From the NCBI RefSeq assembly GCF_009363155.1, contig NZ_CP045302.1:199001-263000 (forward strand): 64,000 nt of DNA, given 5' to 3'. This DNA is from Azotobacter salinestris (GTDB taxonomy: Bacteria > Pseudomonadota > Gammaproteobacteria > Pseudomonadales > Pseudomonadaceae). The notes beneath the pieces were generated by a model. The model ran no database searches. It worked only from the letters and a program-made list of their open reading frames with translations, and was not told the DNA's origin. The position numbers and the translations under genes are program-made. How positions within the stretch are numbered: position 1 is the first letter of the stretch; every line of letters begins with the position of its first letter. This document shows positions 50,211 to 59,757 of this stretch, in pieces.

Positions 50211-51395
50211 GTGTGGTGAATCACAACTACTCAGGATAAGACTTGTCTACCGCGGAGCTGGCAGAGTTTTTTCGGAGGGCATGCGATGAAAACAGGCCGC
50301 CCAGCCGTTCGGATCGAACTGACCGAACAAGAGCATGCCGAACTCACCCGCCGCCGAGCCAGGCACAAGGGGCCTGCCGATATGCAGCTGCGCGCCGAGA
50401 TCATTCTGTCCTGCGCTCGAGGCGAGTCCGGCTCTTCCATTGCTCGACGGCTCGGCATTACGGCGCAAACCGTTTCGAGGTGGCGCCTTCGCTTCGCCCG
50501 TTTGGGCCTGCAAGGCCTCAATGACGAGCCGCGCTCAGGCCGCCCACGCAGCATCAGTGATGAAAAGGTCCAGGAAGTGGTCGACCGGGTGCGGCAGACC
50601 AGGCCCGACGATGCCAGTCATTGGAGCTCGCGCCGGATGAGCAAGGCCACCCATATTTCACCGGCGAGCGTACAGCGTATCTGGCGAGCCTTCGGGCTCA
50701 AGCCTCACCTGGAGCACACCTTCAAGCTGTCCACCGATCCCGCCTTTGTCGACAAGGTGCAGGATATCGTAGGGCTCTACCTGAATCCGCCGGATAAGGC
50801 GCTGGTACTGTGCGTCGATGAGAAAAGCCAGATCCAGGCGCTCAATCGAACACAGCCGGGGCTGCCGCTGGAGCCTGGGTATCCGGCGACCCGTACCCAT
50901 GATTATCAGCGCCATGGCACGACGTCCTTGTTTGCCGCCCTGGATGTGGCCACCGGCGAGGTGATCGGACGTCTCAAGCGCCGTCACCGCAGCGCAGAAT
51001 TCCTGGAGTTTCTCAGGGCCATCGAGGAAACGGTCGAGAGCGACAAGGCCATACACCTGATCATGGATAACTATGCCGTGCACAAGACCGACAAGGTGCG
51101 TGCCTGGCTTGTCGCACACCCGCGTTATCACGTGCATTTCACCCCGACGTCTGCGTCATGGCTGAATCTGGTGGAGCGCTTTTTCTCGATGCTCACCCAG
51201 AAGTGGATAAAGCGCCAGGCCCATACCAGCGTGAAGGATCTCGAGCAGTCCATCGAGTATTACCTGGCGACCTACAACCAGAATCCAAGGCCCTTCCGCT
51301 GGCGTAAGGGAGCAGGTGAAATCCTGGCCTCTGTCGGCAGGGCTGCTCGAGCCTTGCAAAGAAATAATGAAGCGAACTTGTGATTCACCACACTA
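50209..51395 (+). mobile_element. IS630-family element C, tandem copy 2
   Basis: Same 1185-bp unit, joined head to tail with copies 1 and 3 through single TA dinucleotides (50209-50210 and 51394-51395). Confidence 0.95.
50286..51383 (+). CDS. IS630-family transposase, copy 2
   Basis: 365 residues, same protein as copy 1. Silent differences such as ACC AGG versus ACC CGG and AGT CAT versus AGC CAT separate it from copy 1, so the copies have begun to diverge. Confidence 0.95.
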   Translation: MKTGRPAVRIELTEQEHAELTRRRARHKGPADMQLRAEIILSCARGESGSSIARRLGITAQTVSRWRLRFARLGLQGLNDEPRSGRPRSISDEKVQEVVDRVRQTRPDDASHWSSRRMSKATHISPASVQRIWRAFGLKPHLEHTFKLSTDPAFVDKVQDIVGLYLNPPDKALVLCVDEKSQIQALNRTQPGLPLEPGYPATRTHDYQRHGTTSLFAALDVATGEVIGRLKRRHRSAEFLEFLRAIEETVESDKAIHLIMDNYAVHKTDKVRAWLVAHPRYHVHFTPTSASWLNLVERFFSMLTQKWIKRQAHTSVKDLEQSIEYYLATYNQNPRPFRWRKGAGEILASVGRAARALQRNNEANL

Positions 51396-52580
51396 GTGTG
51401 GTGAATCACAACTACTCAGGATAAGTCTTGTCTGCCGCGGAGCTGGCAGAGTTTTTTCGGAGGGCATGCGATGAAAACAGGCCGCCCAGCCGTTCGGATC
51501 GAACTGACCGAACACGAGCATGCCGAACTCACCCGCCGCCGAGCCAGGCACAAGGGGCCTGCCGATATGCAGCTGCGCGCCGAGATCATTCTGTCCTGCG
51601 CTCGAGGCGAGTCCGGCTCTTCCATTGCTCGACGGCTCGGCATTACGGCGCAAACCGTTTCGAGGTGGCGCCTTCGCTTCGCCCGTTTGGGCCTGCAAGG
51701 CCTCAATGACGAGCCGCGCTCAGGCCGCCCACGCAGCATCAGTGATGAAAAGGTCCAGGAAGTGGTCGACCGGGTGCGGCAGACCCGGCCCGACGATGCC
51801 AGTCATTGGAGCTCGCGCCGGATGAGCAAGGCCACCCATATTTCACCGGCGAGCGTACAGCGTATCTGGCGAGCCTTCGGGCTCAAGCCTCACCTGGAGC
51901 ACACCTTCAAGCTGTCCACCGATCCTGCCTTTGTCGACAAGGTGCAGGATATCGTAGGGCTCTACCTGAATCCGCCGGATAAAGCGCTGGTACTGTGCGT
52001 CGATGAGAAAAGCCAGATCCAGGCGCTCAATCGAACACAGCCGGGGCTGCCGCTGGAGCCTGGGTATCCGGCGACCCGTACCCATGATTATCAGCGCCAT
52101 GGCACGACGTCCTTGTTTGCCGCCCTGGATGTGGCCACCGGCGAGGTGATCGGACGTCTCAAGCGCCGTCACCGCAGCGCAGAATTCCTGGAGTTTCTCA
52201 GGGCCATCGAGGAAACGGTCGAGAGCGACAAGGCCATCCACCTGATCATGGATAACTATGCCGTGCACAAGACCGACAAGGTGCGTGCCTGGCTTGTCGC
52301 GCACCCGCGTTATCACGTGCATTTCACCCCGACGTCTGCGTCATGGCTGAATCTGGTGGAGCGCTTTTTCTCGATGCTCACCCAGAAGTGGATAAAGCGC
52401 CAGGCCCATACCAGCGTGAAGGATCTCGAGCAGTCCATCGAGTATTACCTGGCGACCTACAACCAGAATCCAAGGCCTTTCCGCTGGAGTAAGGGAGCAG
52501 GTGAAATCCTGGCCTCTGTCGGCAGGGCTGCTCGAGCCTTGCAAAGAAATAATGAAGCGAACTTGTGATTCACCACACTA
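51394..52580 (+). mobile_element. IS630-family element C, tandem copy 3
   Basis: Third unit, ending at TA 52579-52580 just 18 bp before the stop codon of the permease gene at 52598. Confidence 0.95.
51471..52568 (+). CDS. IS630-family transposase, copy 3
   Basis: 365 residues; differs from copy 1 by Gln-to-His in LTEHEHAEL and Arg-to-Ser in FRWSKGAG, plus leader changes (GTCTTGTCTGCCG). Catalytic residues unchanged. Confidence 0.95.
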   Translation: MKTGRPAVRIELTEHEHAELTRRRARHKGPADMQLRAEIILSCARGESGSSIARRLGITAQTVSRWRLRFARLGLQGLNDEPRSGRPRSISDEKVQEVVDRVRQTRPDDASHWSSRRMSKATHISPASVQRIWRAFGLKPHLEHTFKLSTDPAFVDKVQDIVGLYLNPPDKALVLCVDEKSQIQALNRTQPGLPLEPGYPATRTHDYQRHGTTSLFAALDVATGEVIGRLKRRHRSAEFLEFLRAIEETVESDKAIHLIMDNYAVHKTDKVRAWLVAHPRYHVHFTPTSASWLNLVERFFSMLTQKWIKRQAHTSVKDLEQSIEYYLATYNQNPRPFRWSKGAGEILASVGRAARALQRNNEANL

Positions 52581-52597
52581 GCCAAATGAAACGATCA

Positions 52598-53905
52598 CTA
52601 TCCTTGCTCGGCCAGGCGAGTAGATTGCTGATGGATCATTTTCCTTTCGAGCTTGAAGTAGATGAGGGCGGTGAGTAGCACACCGAAGATTTCTACCGCT
52701 GCGAGGAAGTAGAGACCCGCCGTCAGGCTGCCGGTGTATTCCTTGAGGGCGCCGATGCCGAATGGCCCCAGGTAGCCGCCCAGGTTGCCGATCGAGTTGA
52801 TCAGGGCGATACCGGCCGCGGCGCCGGCGCCGGTGAGGAAGCGTCCCGGCAGTGTCCAGAAGATGGCGGTGCCGGAGAAAATGGTGAAGGCCGTCAGGCT
52901 CAGCGCCATCAGTTGCATCGCCGGCAGGGTTGCCCAAGCGCTCAGGAACATCCCCAGTGCCCCCAGGAAGTACAGCGCGGAGAGGTGGCCATAACGATCG
53001 TTCAGGCGGTCCGAACTGCGCGGCATGATCAGCAGACCGATGATGCCGAACACGTAGGGCACTGCCGAGATGAAGCCAGTGATCAGCGTGCTGTTGCCGA
53101 ACTGGTTCACCAGGGTCGGCAGCCACAGGCTGAGACCATAGTTGCTCAGGGTGACCGGCAGGTAGAGCAGCGCCAGCAGCAGCACGCGGGCGTCTTTCAG
53201 GGCATGCAGGGGATTGCTGTGCTCGGTCTGGCCGTACTCCTTGCGGTCAGCCTCCAGCTGCTTGTCCAGCCACCGGCGATCCGCTCCCGGAAGCCAGCGT
53301 GCCTGGGCCGGCGTATCCGGCAGGATGCGCAGGGTCGGCCAGGCCAGCAGCATGGCCGGGAGGCCGATCGAGAGCATCAGCCACTGCCAGCCGGCCAGAT
53401 CGTAGATGCCGTTCAGACCCAGCAGCGCCCCGGACAGGGGGCCGGTGATCATCAAGGCAATGGGCTGAGCCAGAATGAACAGGCCGAGCACCTTGCCGCG
53501 ATGGCGAACCGGATACCAGCGGGTGATGTAGTAGAGGACGCCGGGGAAGAAGCCCGCCTCGGCAGCGCCCAGCAGGAAGCGCATCGCATAGAAGCTGTAG
53601 GGACCTTGTATCAGTGCCATACAGGCCGTGATCGCACCCCAGGTGATGAGGATGCGGGCGAACCAGCGCCGCGCGCCGAAGCGCTCGAGCATCAGGTTGC
53701 TGGGTACTTCGAAGATGAAATAGCCGATGAAGAACAGGCCGGCACCGAAGCCGTAGGCGATATCGCTGATCCCGAGATCGGCCGCCATGTGCAACTTGGC
53801 GAAGCCGACTGCGGAACGGTCGATGAACGCGACCATGTAGAGCAGAATCAGGAAAGGAATAAGCCGGAGCGTAATTGTACGAATTATCTGTTTTTCCGGA
53901 TTCAT
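52598..53905 (-). CDS. MFS sugar-acid transporter, probable L-threonate/D-erythronate permease
   Basis: 435 residues, ACS family, paralogue of the arabonate permease at 37071. Same motifs (DRSAVGFAKLHMAADLG; LLGAAEAGFFPGVLYYITRWYP). Lies downstream of the threonate/erythronate genes on the same strand, behind a terminator-like hairpin and a decayed copy of its own N-terminus. Substrate inferred from context. Confidence 0.88.
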   Translation of the reverse strand: MNPEKQIIRTITLRLIPFLILLYMVAFIDRSAVGFAKLHMAADLGISDIAYGFGAGLFFIGYFIFEVPSNLMLERFGARRWFARILITWGAITACMALIQGPYSFYAMRFLLGAAEAGFFPGVLYYITRWYPVRHRGKVLGLFILAQPIALMITGPLSGALLGLNGIYDLAGWQWLMLSIGLPAMLLAWPTLRILPDTPAQARWLPGADRRWLDKQLEADRKEYGQTEHSNPLHALKDARVLLLALLYLPVTLSNYGLSLWLPTLVNQFGNSTLITGFISAVPYVFGIIGLLIMPRSSDRLNDRYGHLSALYFLGALGMFLSAWATLPAMQLMALSLTAFTIFSGTAIFWTLPGRFLTGAGAAAGIALINSIGNLGGYLGPFGIGALKEYTGSLTAGLYFLAAVEIFGVLLTALIYFKLERKMIHQQSTRLAEQG

Positions 53906-53919
53906 GGCAAAACCTCCGA

Positions 53920-53930
53920 TTGTTGTTTTT
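53920..53930 (-). promoter_or_regulatory. Putative Crc/Hfq CA motif, MFS leader
   Basis: Minus strand AAAAACAACAA followed by TCGGAGG, the ribosome binding site of the permease at 53905. Confidence 0.5.
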
Positions 53931-53998
53931 ATGGATGTTTTTTATAGGCCCGTCCCCTTTATGGGGAAGTGGCCGAGCACACGTTTCGTCTAGCGTCG

Positions 53999-54117
53999 AT
54001 GCCAAATTGGGCAAAGCCGACTGCGGGTCGCTCGATAGAGGCGACCATATAGAGCAAGATCGAGAAAAGAGTAAGTGTTAATGTGGTTGTGCGAATTATT
54101 TATTCGCTAGGATTCAT
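53999..54117 (-). pseudogene. Decayed duplicate of the MFS permease N-terminus
   Basis: From ATG 54117 the frame reads MNPSE-stop-IIRTTTLTLTLFSILLYMVASIERPAVGFA, matching MNPEKQIIRTITLRLIPFLILLYMVAFIDRSAVGFA of the gene at 53905. It even keeps the AATAACAACAGGAG leader. A partial tandem duplication, now with a nonsense codon. Confidence 0.75.
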
Positions 54118-54154
54118 GACGAAAATCTCCTGTTGTTATTTGCGGCTTTAATAA

Positions 54155-54181
54155 GCCATTCCTTTTTTAAGGAAGAATGGC
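54155..54181 (-). terminator. Terminator-like hairpin after otnI
   Basis: Arms GCCATT-CCTT and AAGG-AAG-AATGGC around a short AT loop, 26 nt after the otnI stop codon. The following tract is TTATTAAAGCC, only partly T-rich. Confidence 0.5.
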
Positions 54182-54206
54182 AAAGCGAAGTTACTTCACG
54201 AAGCCA

Positions 54207-54983
54207 TCAACGCCATCGGGAATACCAGCCGAGCCCTGCTTCGGTGAGACCCCGTGGCGAGTATTCGCAGCCGATCCAGCCGTCGTAGCCGCAGTCGTCG
54301 AGGAGCTGGTAGAGATAGGGGTAGTTGACCTCGCCGGTATCCGGCTCGTGCCGGTCCGGAACCCCGGCGATCTGCACGTGCCCCACGCCGGCCTGGAAGC
54401 GCCGGTAGGTGGTGGCTAGATCGCCTTCCATGATCTGCGCATGGAAGAAGTCCATCTGCACCTTGAGGTTGGGCTCGCCGAGTTCGGCGAGGATGGCGTG
54501 GCCCTCGGCCTGGCGGTTGATGAAATAGCCGGGAATGCTGCGCGAGTTGATCGGCTCGATCAGCAGGGTCAGGTCGTGCTCCTGCAGGCGACGCGCGGCA
54601 TAACGCAGGTTCTCCAGGTATTGCGCGCGCATTCGCGGGCGCATTTCCTCATTCGCGACCAGACCGGCCATGACATGCAGGCGCGTGCAGCCCAGCGCGC
54701 GGGCGTAGTCGATGGCACGATCCACGCCTTCGCGGAATTCCGCCGCGCGGCCGGGCAGCGCCGCCAGGCCGCGCTCGCCGGCGGCGAAGTCGCCGGGCGG
54801 CATGTTGAACAGCACCTGGTTCAGGCCGTGCCTGTCGAGCTGTTCGGCGATCTGCTCGGCCGGGTAGTCATAGGGAAACAGGAACTCGACCCCCCTGAAC
54901 CCAGCCGCCGCGGCGCGGGCGAAGCGGTCGAGGAAGGGCGCGTCGTTGAACAGCATGCTGAGGTTGGCGGCGAATCTGGGCAT
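54207..54983 (-). CDS. otnI: 2-oxo-tetronate isomerase (hydroxypyruvate isomerase family)
   Basis: 258 residues from ATG 54983 ([14 protein letters not shown]). TIM-barrel sugar isomerase; metal/catalytic Glu in [13 protein letters not shown] and GCEYSPRG, with MDFFHAQ between. Converts 2-oxo-tetronate to 3-oxo-tetronate in the L-threonate/D-erythronate route. 8 nt after otnC. Confidence 0.92.
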   Translation of the reverse strand: MPRFAANLSMLFNDAPFLDRFARAAAAGFRGVEFLFPYDYPAEQIAEQLDRHGLNQVLFNMPPGDFAAGERGLAALPGRAAEFREGVDRAIDYARALGCTRLHVMAGLVANEEMRPRMRAQYLENLRYAARRLQEHDLTLLIEPINSRSIPGYFINRQAEGHAILAELGEPNLKVQMDFFHAQIMEGDLATTYRRFQAGVGHVQIAGVPDRHEPDTGEVNYPYLYQLLDDCGYDGWIGCEYSPRGLTEAGLGWYSRWR

Positions 54984-54991
54984 GGGGCATC

Positions 54992-55633
54992 TCACCATTG
55001 GGCGCCGAAGGTCTGGCGCAGTTCTTCGATTTGTTCTTCATCGAGCAGGCGCACCGGCTGCTGGCGCAGCAGCAGGAACAGCTTGGCCGTCTCTTCCAGT
55101 TCTTCGATGGCGTAGCCGGCCGCCTCCAGGGTCTTGCCGGACACCAGGGGGCCATGGTTGGCCAGCAGCACCGCGCTGTGCTTGCCGACCAGGCCGCTGA
55201 TCGCCTCGCCGAGGCGCGGGTCGCCTGGGCGGTGATAGGGAACCAGCGGCAGCCGGCCGACGCGCATGACGAAGTAGGGCGTCAGCGGCGGCAGGGCGGA
55301 GTGGGGGTCCAGGCAGTCCAGGCAGGACACTGCCGCCGAGTGGGTGCAGTGCAGGTGGACGATGGCCCCGGAGTCCTCGCGCCCGGCATAGACCGCATGG
55401 TGCAGGAAGGCCTCCTTGGAGGCCGGCTTGCCCGCCAGATGGTTGCCTTCCCAGTCGAGCTTGGCGATGTCGTTCGGATCGAGCTCGCCCAGGCAGGCGT
55501 TGGTGGGGGTGAGCAGCCAGCCGTCGTCCAGGCGCGCGCTGATGTTGCCCGAGGAGCCCGGGCTCAGGCCGCGCATGTGCAGGGAGCGGCCGATCTTGAC
55601 GATCTCCTCGCGCAGTCGGGTTTCCTTGCTCAT
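54992..55633 (-). CDS. otnC: 3-oxo-tetronate 4-phosphate decarboxylase (class II aldolase family)
   Basis: 213 residues. Zinc histidines in [11 protein letters not shown] and in [11 protein letters not shown]; family start [13 protein letters not shown]. Decarboxylates 3-oxo-tetronate 4-phosphate to dihydroxyacetone phosphate. Start overlaps the otnK stop (ATGA). Confidence 0.93.
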   Translation of the reverse strand: MSKETRLREEIVKIGRSLHMRGLSPGSSGNISARLDDGWLLTPTNACLGELDPNDIAKLDWEGNHLAGKPASKEAFLHHAVYAGREDSGAIVHLHCTHSAAVSCLDCLDPHSALPPLTPYFVMRVGRLPLVPYHRPGDPRLGEAISGLVGKHSAVLLANHGPLVSGKTLEAAGYAIEELEETAKLFLLLRQQPVRLLDEEQIEELRQTFGAQW

Positions 55634-56907
55634 GCCTGCATCCCCCAGGCTTTGACCATGAAATCGGCGCTGCCGAAATTGCCGGACTTCAGGGCCAGGC
55701 TCAGGGGACGACCTCCGCTGGACAGGGGCTGCGTCCAGGGCACGCCGGGATCGATGCTCGGACCGATGCCCAGGCCCGCGATATCCAGTGCGCCGACCAC
55801 GGCACCGGAGGTTTCCCCGCCGGCCACCAGGAGCTGGCCGACGTCCTGCTCCTGCACCAGGGTACGGGCGATGCTCGCCAGGGCCTGCTCGACACGCTCG
55901 CCGACCTGCTGGGTGCCGAACTGCTCCTGGACCCTGCGTACCTCTTCGGGGGAACTGCTGGCATAGATCAGCACCGGAGTCGCGGCATCCTGGCGGGCAG
56001 CCCAGGCGATGGCCTCATCGATCAGGGCGGTGCCGCGCGCCATCAGCGCGCCTGCTTCGAGGCGGAAGGACGGGTAGTGCGCCTTGGCCTCGGCGATCTG
56101 CGCGAGGGTGGCCTTGGAGCAACTGCCGCTGAGGATCGCCCGGCGGCCGTGGGGGGGCTCCAGGCGGTCGGCGGTGGCGGCCGCGGTCAGGACGCCCCGC
56201 TCGCGCCAGGCGCTGGCCAGGCCCAGGGCCAGGCCCGAGCCGGCGGTGACCAGGGGCAGGTCGAGGCAGGCCTTGCCCAGCACCTCCAGGTCGCTGTTGT
56301 CGATGGCGTCGCAGATGGCGATGCCGACGCCTTCGGCGCTCAGGGCGGCGATCCGCATCCGAGTGGCCTCGACACCGGCGCGCAGGCTGCGGTAGTCGAT
56401 CAGGCCGACGGGGCGGCGGGTCTGCGGCTGCAGGACACGCAGCAGGTTGGCATCGCGCATGGGGGTCAGCGGATGGTCCTGCATGCCGCTTTCATTCAGC
56501 AGCACGTCATTGGCGAACAGGTAGCCGTTGAACACACTGCGGCGGTTTTCCGGAAAGGCTGGGCAGGCCACGGTGAAGCGGCTGCCGAGGGCGTCGAGCA
56601 GGGCATCGCTGACCGGGCCGATGTTGCCGTCGGCAGTCGAGTCGAAGGTCGAGCAGTATTTGAAGTAGAACTGCCGGCAGCCCTGGCTCCGCAGCCAGGC
56701 CAGCGCCGCTAGGGACTGGGCGACGGCCTCCTCGGCAGGCAGGGTGCGCGATTTCAGGGCCACCACTAGGGCATCGGCATCCCCGGTCGGCAGGGGCCGG
56801 TCCGGTATGCCGATGGTCTGCACGGTGCGGGCGCCACCCCTGACCAGCATGCTGGCCAGGTCGGTGGCGCCGGTGAAGTCGTCGGCGATACATCCGAGTA
56901 GCGGCAT
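55630..56907 (-). CDS. otnK: 3-oxo-tetronate kinase (four-carbon acid sugar kinase)
   Basis: 425 residues, DUF1537-type kinase. N-terminal CIADDFTGATDLASMLVRGG and FKYCSTFDSTADGNIGPV; C-terminal nucleotide domain with LVAGGETSGAVVGAL. Phosphorylates 3-oxo-tetronate for OtnC. 3 nt after ltnD. Confidence 0.93.
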   Translation of the reverse strand: MPLLGCIADDFTGATDLASMLVRGGARTVQTIGIPDRPLPTGDADALVVALKSRTLPAEEAVAQSLAALAWLRSQGCRQFYFKYCSTFDSTADGNIGPVSDALLDALGSRFTVACPAFPENRRSVFNGYLFANDVLLNESGMQDHPLTPMRDANLLRVLQPQTRRPVGLIDYRSLRAGVEATRMRIAALSAEGVGIAICDAIDNSDLEVLGKACLDLPLVTAGSGLALGLASAWRERGVLTAAATADRLEPPHGRRAILSGSCSKATLAQIAEAKAHYPSFRLEAGALMARGTALIDEAIAWAARQDAATPVLIYASSSPEEVRRVQEQFGTQQVGERVEQALASIARTLVQEQDVGQLLVAGGETSGAVVGALDIAGLGIGPSIDPGVPWTQPLSSGGRPLSLALKSGNFGSADFMVKAWGMQA

Positions 56908-56910
56908 CGC

Positions 56911-57819
56911 TCAGCCCTCCGTGCCGTCGTGGGGCAGGCGGATGCCGGGGAAAATCTTCGCCACGGCGATGTCGTCCTCGCGACCGAAGCCGGCGGCCGA
57001 GGCCTGCTTGAACATCTGGTGCGCGCTGGCCGTCAGCGGCAGCGGGAAGAGCGCGTCCTGGGCACTGTCCAGCACCAGACCGAGATCCTTGACGAAGATG
57101 TTCACCGCCGAGCGCGGCTGGTAGTCGCCGGCCAGCAGGTGGGGCACGCGGTTCTCGAACATCCAGGAGTTGCCGGCGCTGTGGCTGATGACTTCGTAGA
57201 GCGTGGCCGGATCGCAGCCCTGGCGGATGCCGTAGGCCATGGCCTCGGCCGCGGCGGCGATGTGCACCCCGGCCAGCAACTGGTTGACCAGCTTGATTTG
57301 CGAGCCCTGGCCGGCCTCGTTGCCGAGCCGGTAGACCTTGGTCGCGACGGCCGCAAGCGCCGCCTCGGCGCGCTGGAAGGCCTTTTCCGGACCTGAGGCC
57401 ATGATCGTGAGTTCACCCTTGGCCGCCCGCTGTGCGCCTCCGGAGATCGGCGCGTCGATCATCGGCAACTGGTGCTCCGCCAGGCGCTCGGCGATACGCC
57501 GGGCCGCCTGGGCGGAAATCGTCGCACAGGTCAGAACGACGCTGCCGGGCTTGAGACGTGCGGCGATGCCTTGCTCGCCGAACAGCACCTGCTCGGTCTG
57601 TTCGGCGTTGACCACCACGATGAACAGCAGGTCGGTCGCCGCCGCATGCTCGGTCGGGCCGTTCAGTGGCTGGCCGCCTTCGCTGGCGAAGGCCGCACGG
57701 ACCTCTTCGCGGATGTCGTAGCCCCAGACGGGAAGGCCGGCCCGCAGCAGCGAGCGGGCCATGCCCAGACCCATGGAGCCCAGGCCGATGACGCCGCAGG
57801 ATGGCAAGGGAGTACTCAT
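56911..57819 (-). CDS. ltnD: L-threonate dehydrogenase (beta-hydroxyacid dehydrogenase family)
   Basis: 302 residues from ATG 57819 (MSTPLPSCGVIGLGSMGLGMARSLL), with GAGGTG upstream. NAD motif GLGSMG, substrate motif DAPISGGAQRAAKGELTIM, catalytic Lys in GSQIKLVNQLL. Oxidises L-threonate to 2-oxo-tetronate. A CCAACAACAAAGAGG leader (57828-57842) overlaps the end of the GntR gene and fits a Crc/Hfq site. Confidence 0.92.
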   Translation of the reverse strand: MSTPLPSCGVIGLGSMGLGMARSLLRAGLPVWGYDIREEVRAAFASEGGQPLNGPTEHAAATDLLFIVVVNAEQTEQVLFGEQGIAARLKPGSVVLTCATISAQAARRIAERLAEHQLPMIDAPISGGAQRAAKGELTIMASGPEKAFQRAEAALAAVATKVYRLGNEAGQGSQIKLVNQLLAGVHIAAAAEAMAYGIRQGCDPATLYEVISHSAGNSWMFENRVPHLLAGDYQPRSAVNIFVKDLGLVLDSAQDALFPLPLTASAHQMFKQASAAGFGREDDIAVAKIFPGIRLPHDGTEG

Positions 57820-57823
57820 TGAA

Positions 57824-58558
57824 TCACCTCTTTGTTGTTGGACTGTCGGATTCGTCGAGAGCGGTCTGCGCCCGGCACAGGCGCTCCTTGGCGTTTTCCA
57901 GATGGTGGCTGGCGGCCAGCCGCGCAGCTTCCGCATCGCCCGCGGCGATGGCCTCAAGGAGGCGCTGGTGCTCCTCGTCCACCTGGCGCATGTAGAGCGG
58001 ATAGCGGGCCTCGTTGCGGCGGGTCACGCTGATCGCCTGGTAGAGCAGTTGGTGGAGGAAATCGATGGTGGTCAGGAAGTGCTGGTTGCCGGTGGCGACG
58101 ACGATGGCGCGGTGGAAGGCGAGATCCTCGCGAACGCCGTCCTCGCCGCGCTCGACGGCTTCCTCCAGCGCTTCCAGGGCATTGCGCATGGCGCGCAGCT
58201 GCGCCTTGTCGCGATGGCGTGCCGCCAGTTCGGCCGCCTTGGTCTCCAGGGCACTGCGCAGTTCGAGAATCTCCGTCACCGATTGCACGTTGCCCTGGGG
58301 TGAAGCCAGGCGCAGGACGACCGTCGGCGTGTTGCTCACATAGGTGCCGCTGCCCTGGCGCGAGACCACCAGCTTCTCGCGCTTGAGCATCGAAATGGCT
58401 TCACGAACCACCATGCGGCTGACCCCGTACTGGTCGCACAGGCTCTGTTCGGTGGGCAGGCGGCTGCCTGCCGGCAGAGTCCCATCCTGAATCGCCTGGG
58501 TCAGGCGCTGCGCCAGACGTTCGGTGAGGTTGGGAGTGGCTTGGTTCAATGTTTCCAC
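57824..58558 (-). CDS. GntR-family (FadR/FCD) regulator of threonate/erythronate genes
   Basis: 244 residues. HTH: SRLPTEQSLCDQYGVSRMVVREAISMLKREKLV; FCD ligand domain with EDLAFHRAIVVATGN. First gene of the minus-strand operon, 4 nt before ltnD; divergent from denD. A 16-bp palindrome in the shared promoter region is the probable operator. Confidence 0.9.
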   Translation of the reverse strand: METLNQATPNLTERLAQRLTQAIQDGTLPAGSRLPTEQSLCDQYGVSRMVVREAISMLKREKLVVSRQGSGTYVSNTPTVVLRLASPQGNVQSVTEILELRSALETKAAELAARHRDKAQLRAMRNALEALEEAVERGEDGVREDLAFHRAIVVATGNQHFLTTIDFLHQLLYQAISVTRRNEARYPLYMRQVDEEHQRLLEAIAAGDAEAARLAASHHLENAKERLCRAQTALDESDSPTTKR

Positions 58559-58654
58559 GGGGCTTCTCCTGGCAATCGCTCATGACGGACGGGTCCTCGG
58601 CGAGGGGGCTTTCGCCACGGTCGATTGCGCTGACCTGAAATTCATAATACAACA

Positions 58655-58670
58655 TGACAAATGCTTGTCA
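58655..58670. promoter_or_regulatory. Palindromic operator of threonate/erythronate divergent promoter
   Basis: TGACAA-ATGC-TTGTCA, perfect arms, placed between the GntR gene (58558) and denD (58732), just after an AT-rich TTCATAATACAACA stretch that may be the promoter. Confidence 0.6.
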
Positions 58671-58731
58671 CGGCCTTTCATCCAAAAACAAATCGGGGCA
58701 TCCCGCCCCTTCACACGAAGGTAACCACAGC

Positions 58732-59691
58732 ATGAAAATCCTGGTCACCGGTGGTGCCGGCTTCCTGGGGAGCCGCCTCATTCAAGCCCTGCTGCAACCG
58801 GAAGCACTCGATCTCCTGCCCAGCCACGGGCGTATCGTCTCGTTGGACCTGGCACCCTATCCCTATGAGGACCCGCGGGTCGAATCGGTGGTCGGCGATA
58901 TCGCCGACCCGGCGTGCCTCGCCAAGCTGGTCGATGCCGAGATCACCGTCGTCTACCACTTGGCGGCGGTCGTCAGCGGCCAGGCCGAGGCGGACTTCGA
59001 CCTGGGCATGCGGGTCAACCTGGATGCCACCCGGGTGCTGTTGGAGGCCTGCCGGCTGCGCGCCAGAATGCCTACCCTGGTCTTTGCCAGTTCGCTGGCG
59101 GTGTTCGGTGGCGAGTTGCCGGACAAGGTGCCGGAGGATCTGGCGCCCCTGCCGCAGTCTTCCTATGGCGCGCAGAAGGCGATGGCCGAGCTGCTGGTCG
59201 GCGATTATTCGCGCAAGGGGTATATCGACGGTCGGGTCTGCCGCCTGCCGACCATTTCGGTGCGTCCCGGCAAGCCCAATGCGGCGGCTTCTTCGTTCGC
59301 CAGCGGGATCATCCGCGAGCCGCTCGCCGGTCTGCCGAGCAATTGCCCGGTGCCGCTGGAGACCCGCCTGTGGCTGTCTTCGCCGGACACAGTGATCGCC
59401 AACCTGCTGCATGCCGCACGCCTCAACGGCCAGGCCCTGGGCCTGCGGCGCACCCTCAACCTGCCGGGCATCAGCGTACGGGTCGGCCAGATGCTCGACA
59501 GCCTCGAACGGCTGGCCGGCCTCAAAGCCCGCGCGCTGGTCGGCCACGAGCCCGATCCGCGCATAGAACGCATCGTCTGCAGCTGGCCGGGCGACTTCGA
59601 CAGCCAGCGTCCCCTGCAGCTCGGCTTCGGCGTCGATCGCGACTTCGACGCCATAGTCACGGCGCACCAGCGGTTCATGCAAAACCAGTGA
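58732..59691 (+). CDS. denD: D-erythronate dehydrogenase (NAD-dependent epimerase/dehydratase family)
   Basis: 319 residues from ATG 58732. Rossmann motif LVTGGAGFLGSRL, active-site Ser/Tyr/Lys in VFASSLAVFGG and SSYGAQKAMAE. The family member next to otn genes oxidises D-erythronate to 2-oxo-tetronate. Feeds the divergent otnI-otnK-otnC path. Confidence 0.9.
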   Translation: MKILVTGGAGFLGSRLIQALLQPEALDLLPSHGRIVSLDLAPYPYEDPRVESVVGDIADPACLAKLVDAEITVVYHLAAVVSGQAEADFDLGMRVNLDATRVLLEACRLRARMPTLVFASSLAVFGGELPDKVPEDLAPLPQSSYGAQKAMAELLVGDYSRKGYIDGRVCRLPTISVRPGKPNAAASSFASGIIREPLAGLPSNCPVPLETRLWLSSPDTVIANLLHAARLNGQALGLRRTLNLPGISVRVGQMLDSLERLAGLKARALVGHEPDPRIERIVCSWPGDFDSQRPLQLGFGVDRDFDAIVTAHQRFMQNQ

Positions 59692-59757
59692 TCGTGGGCG
59701 CCGGGTGTGCCCGGGAGGAGGCGGCAGGCTGTGCCGCCTCCTGCACGGGGCTGTCCC

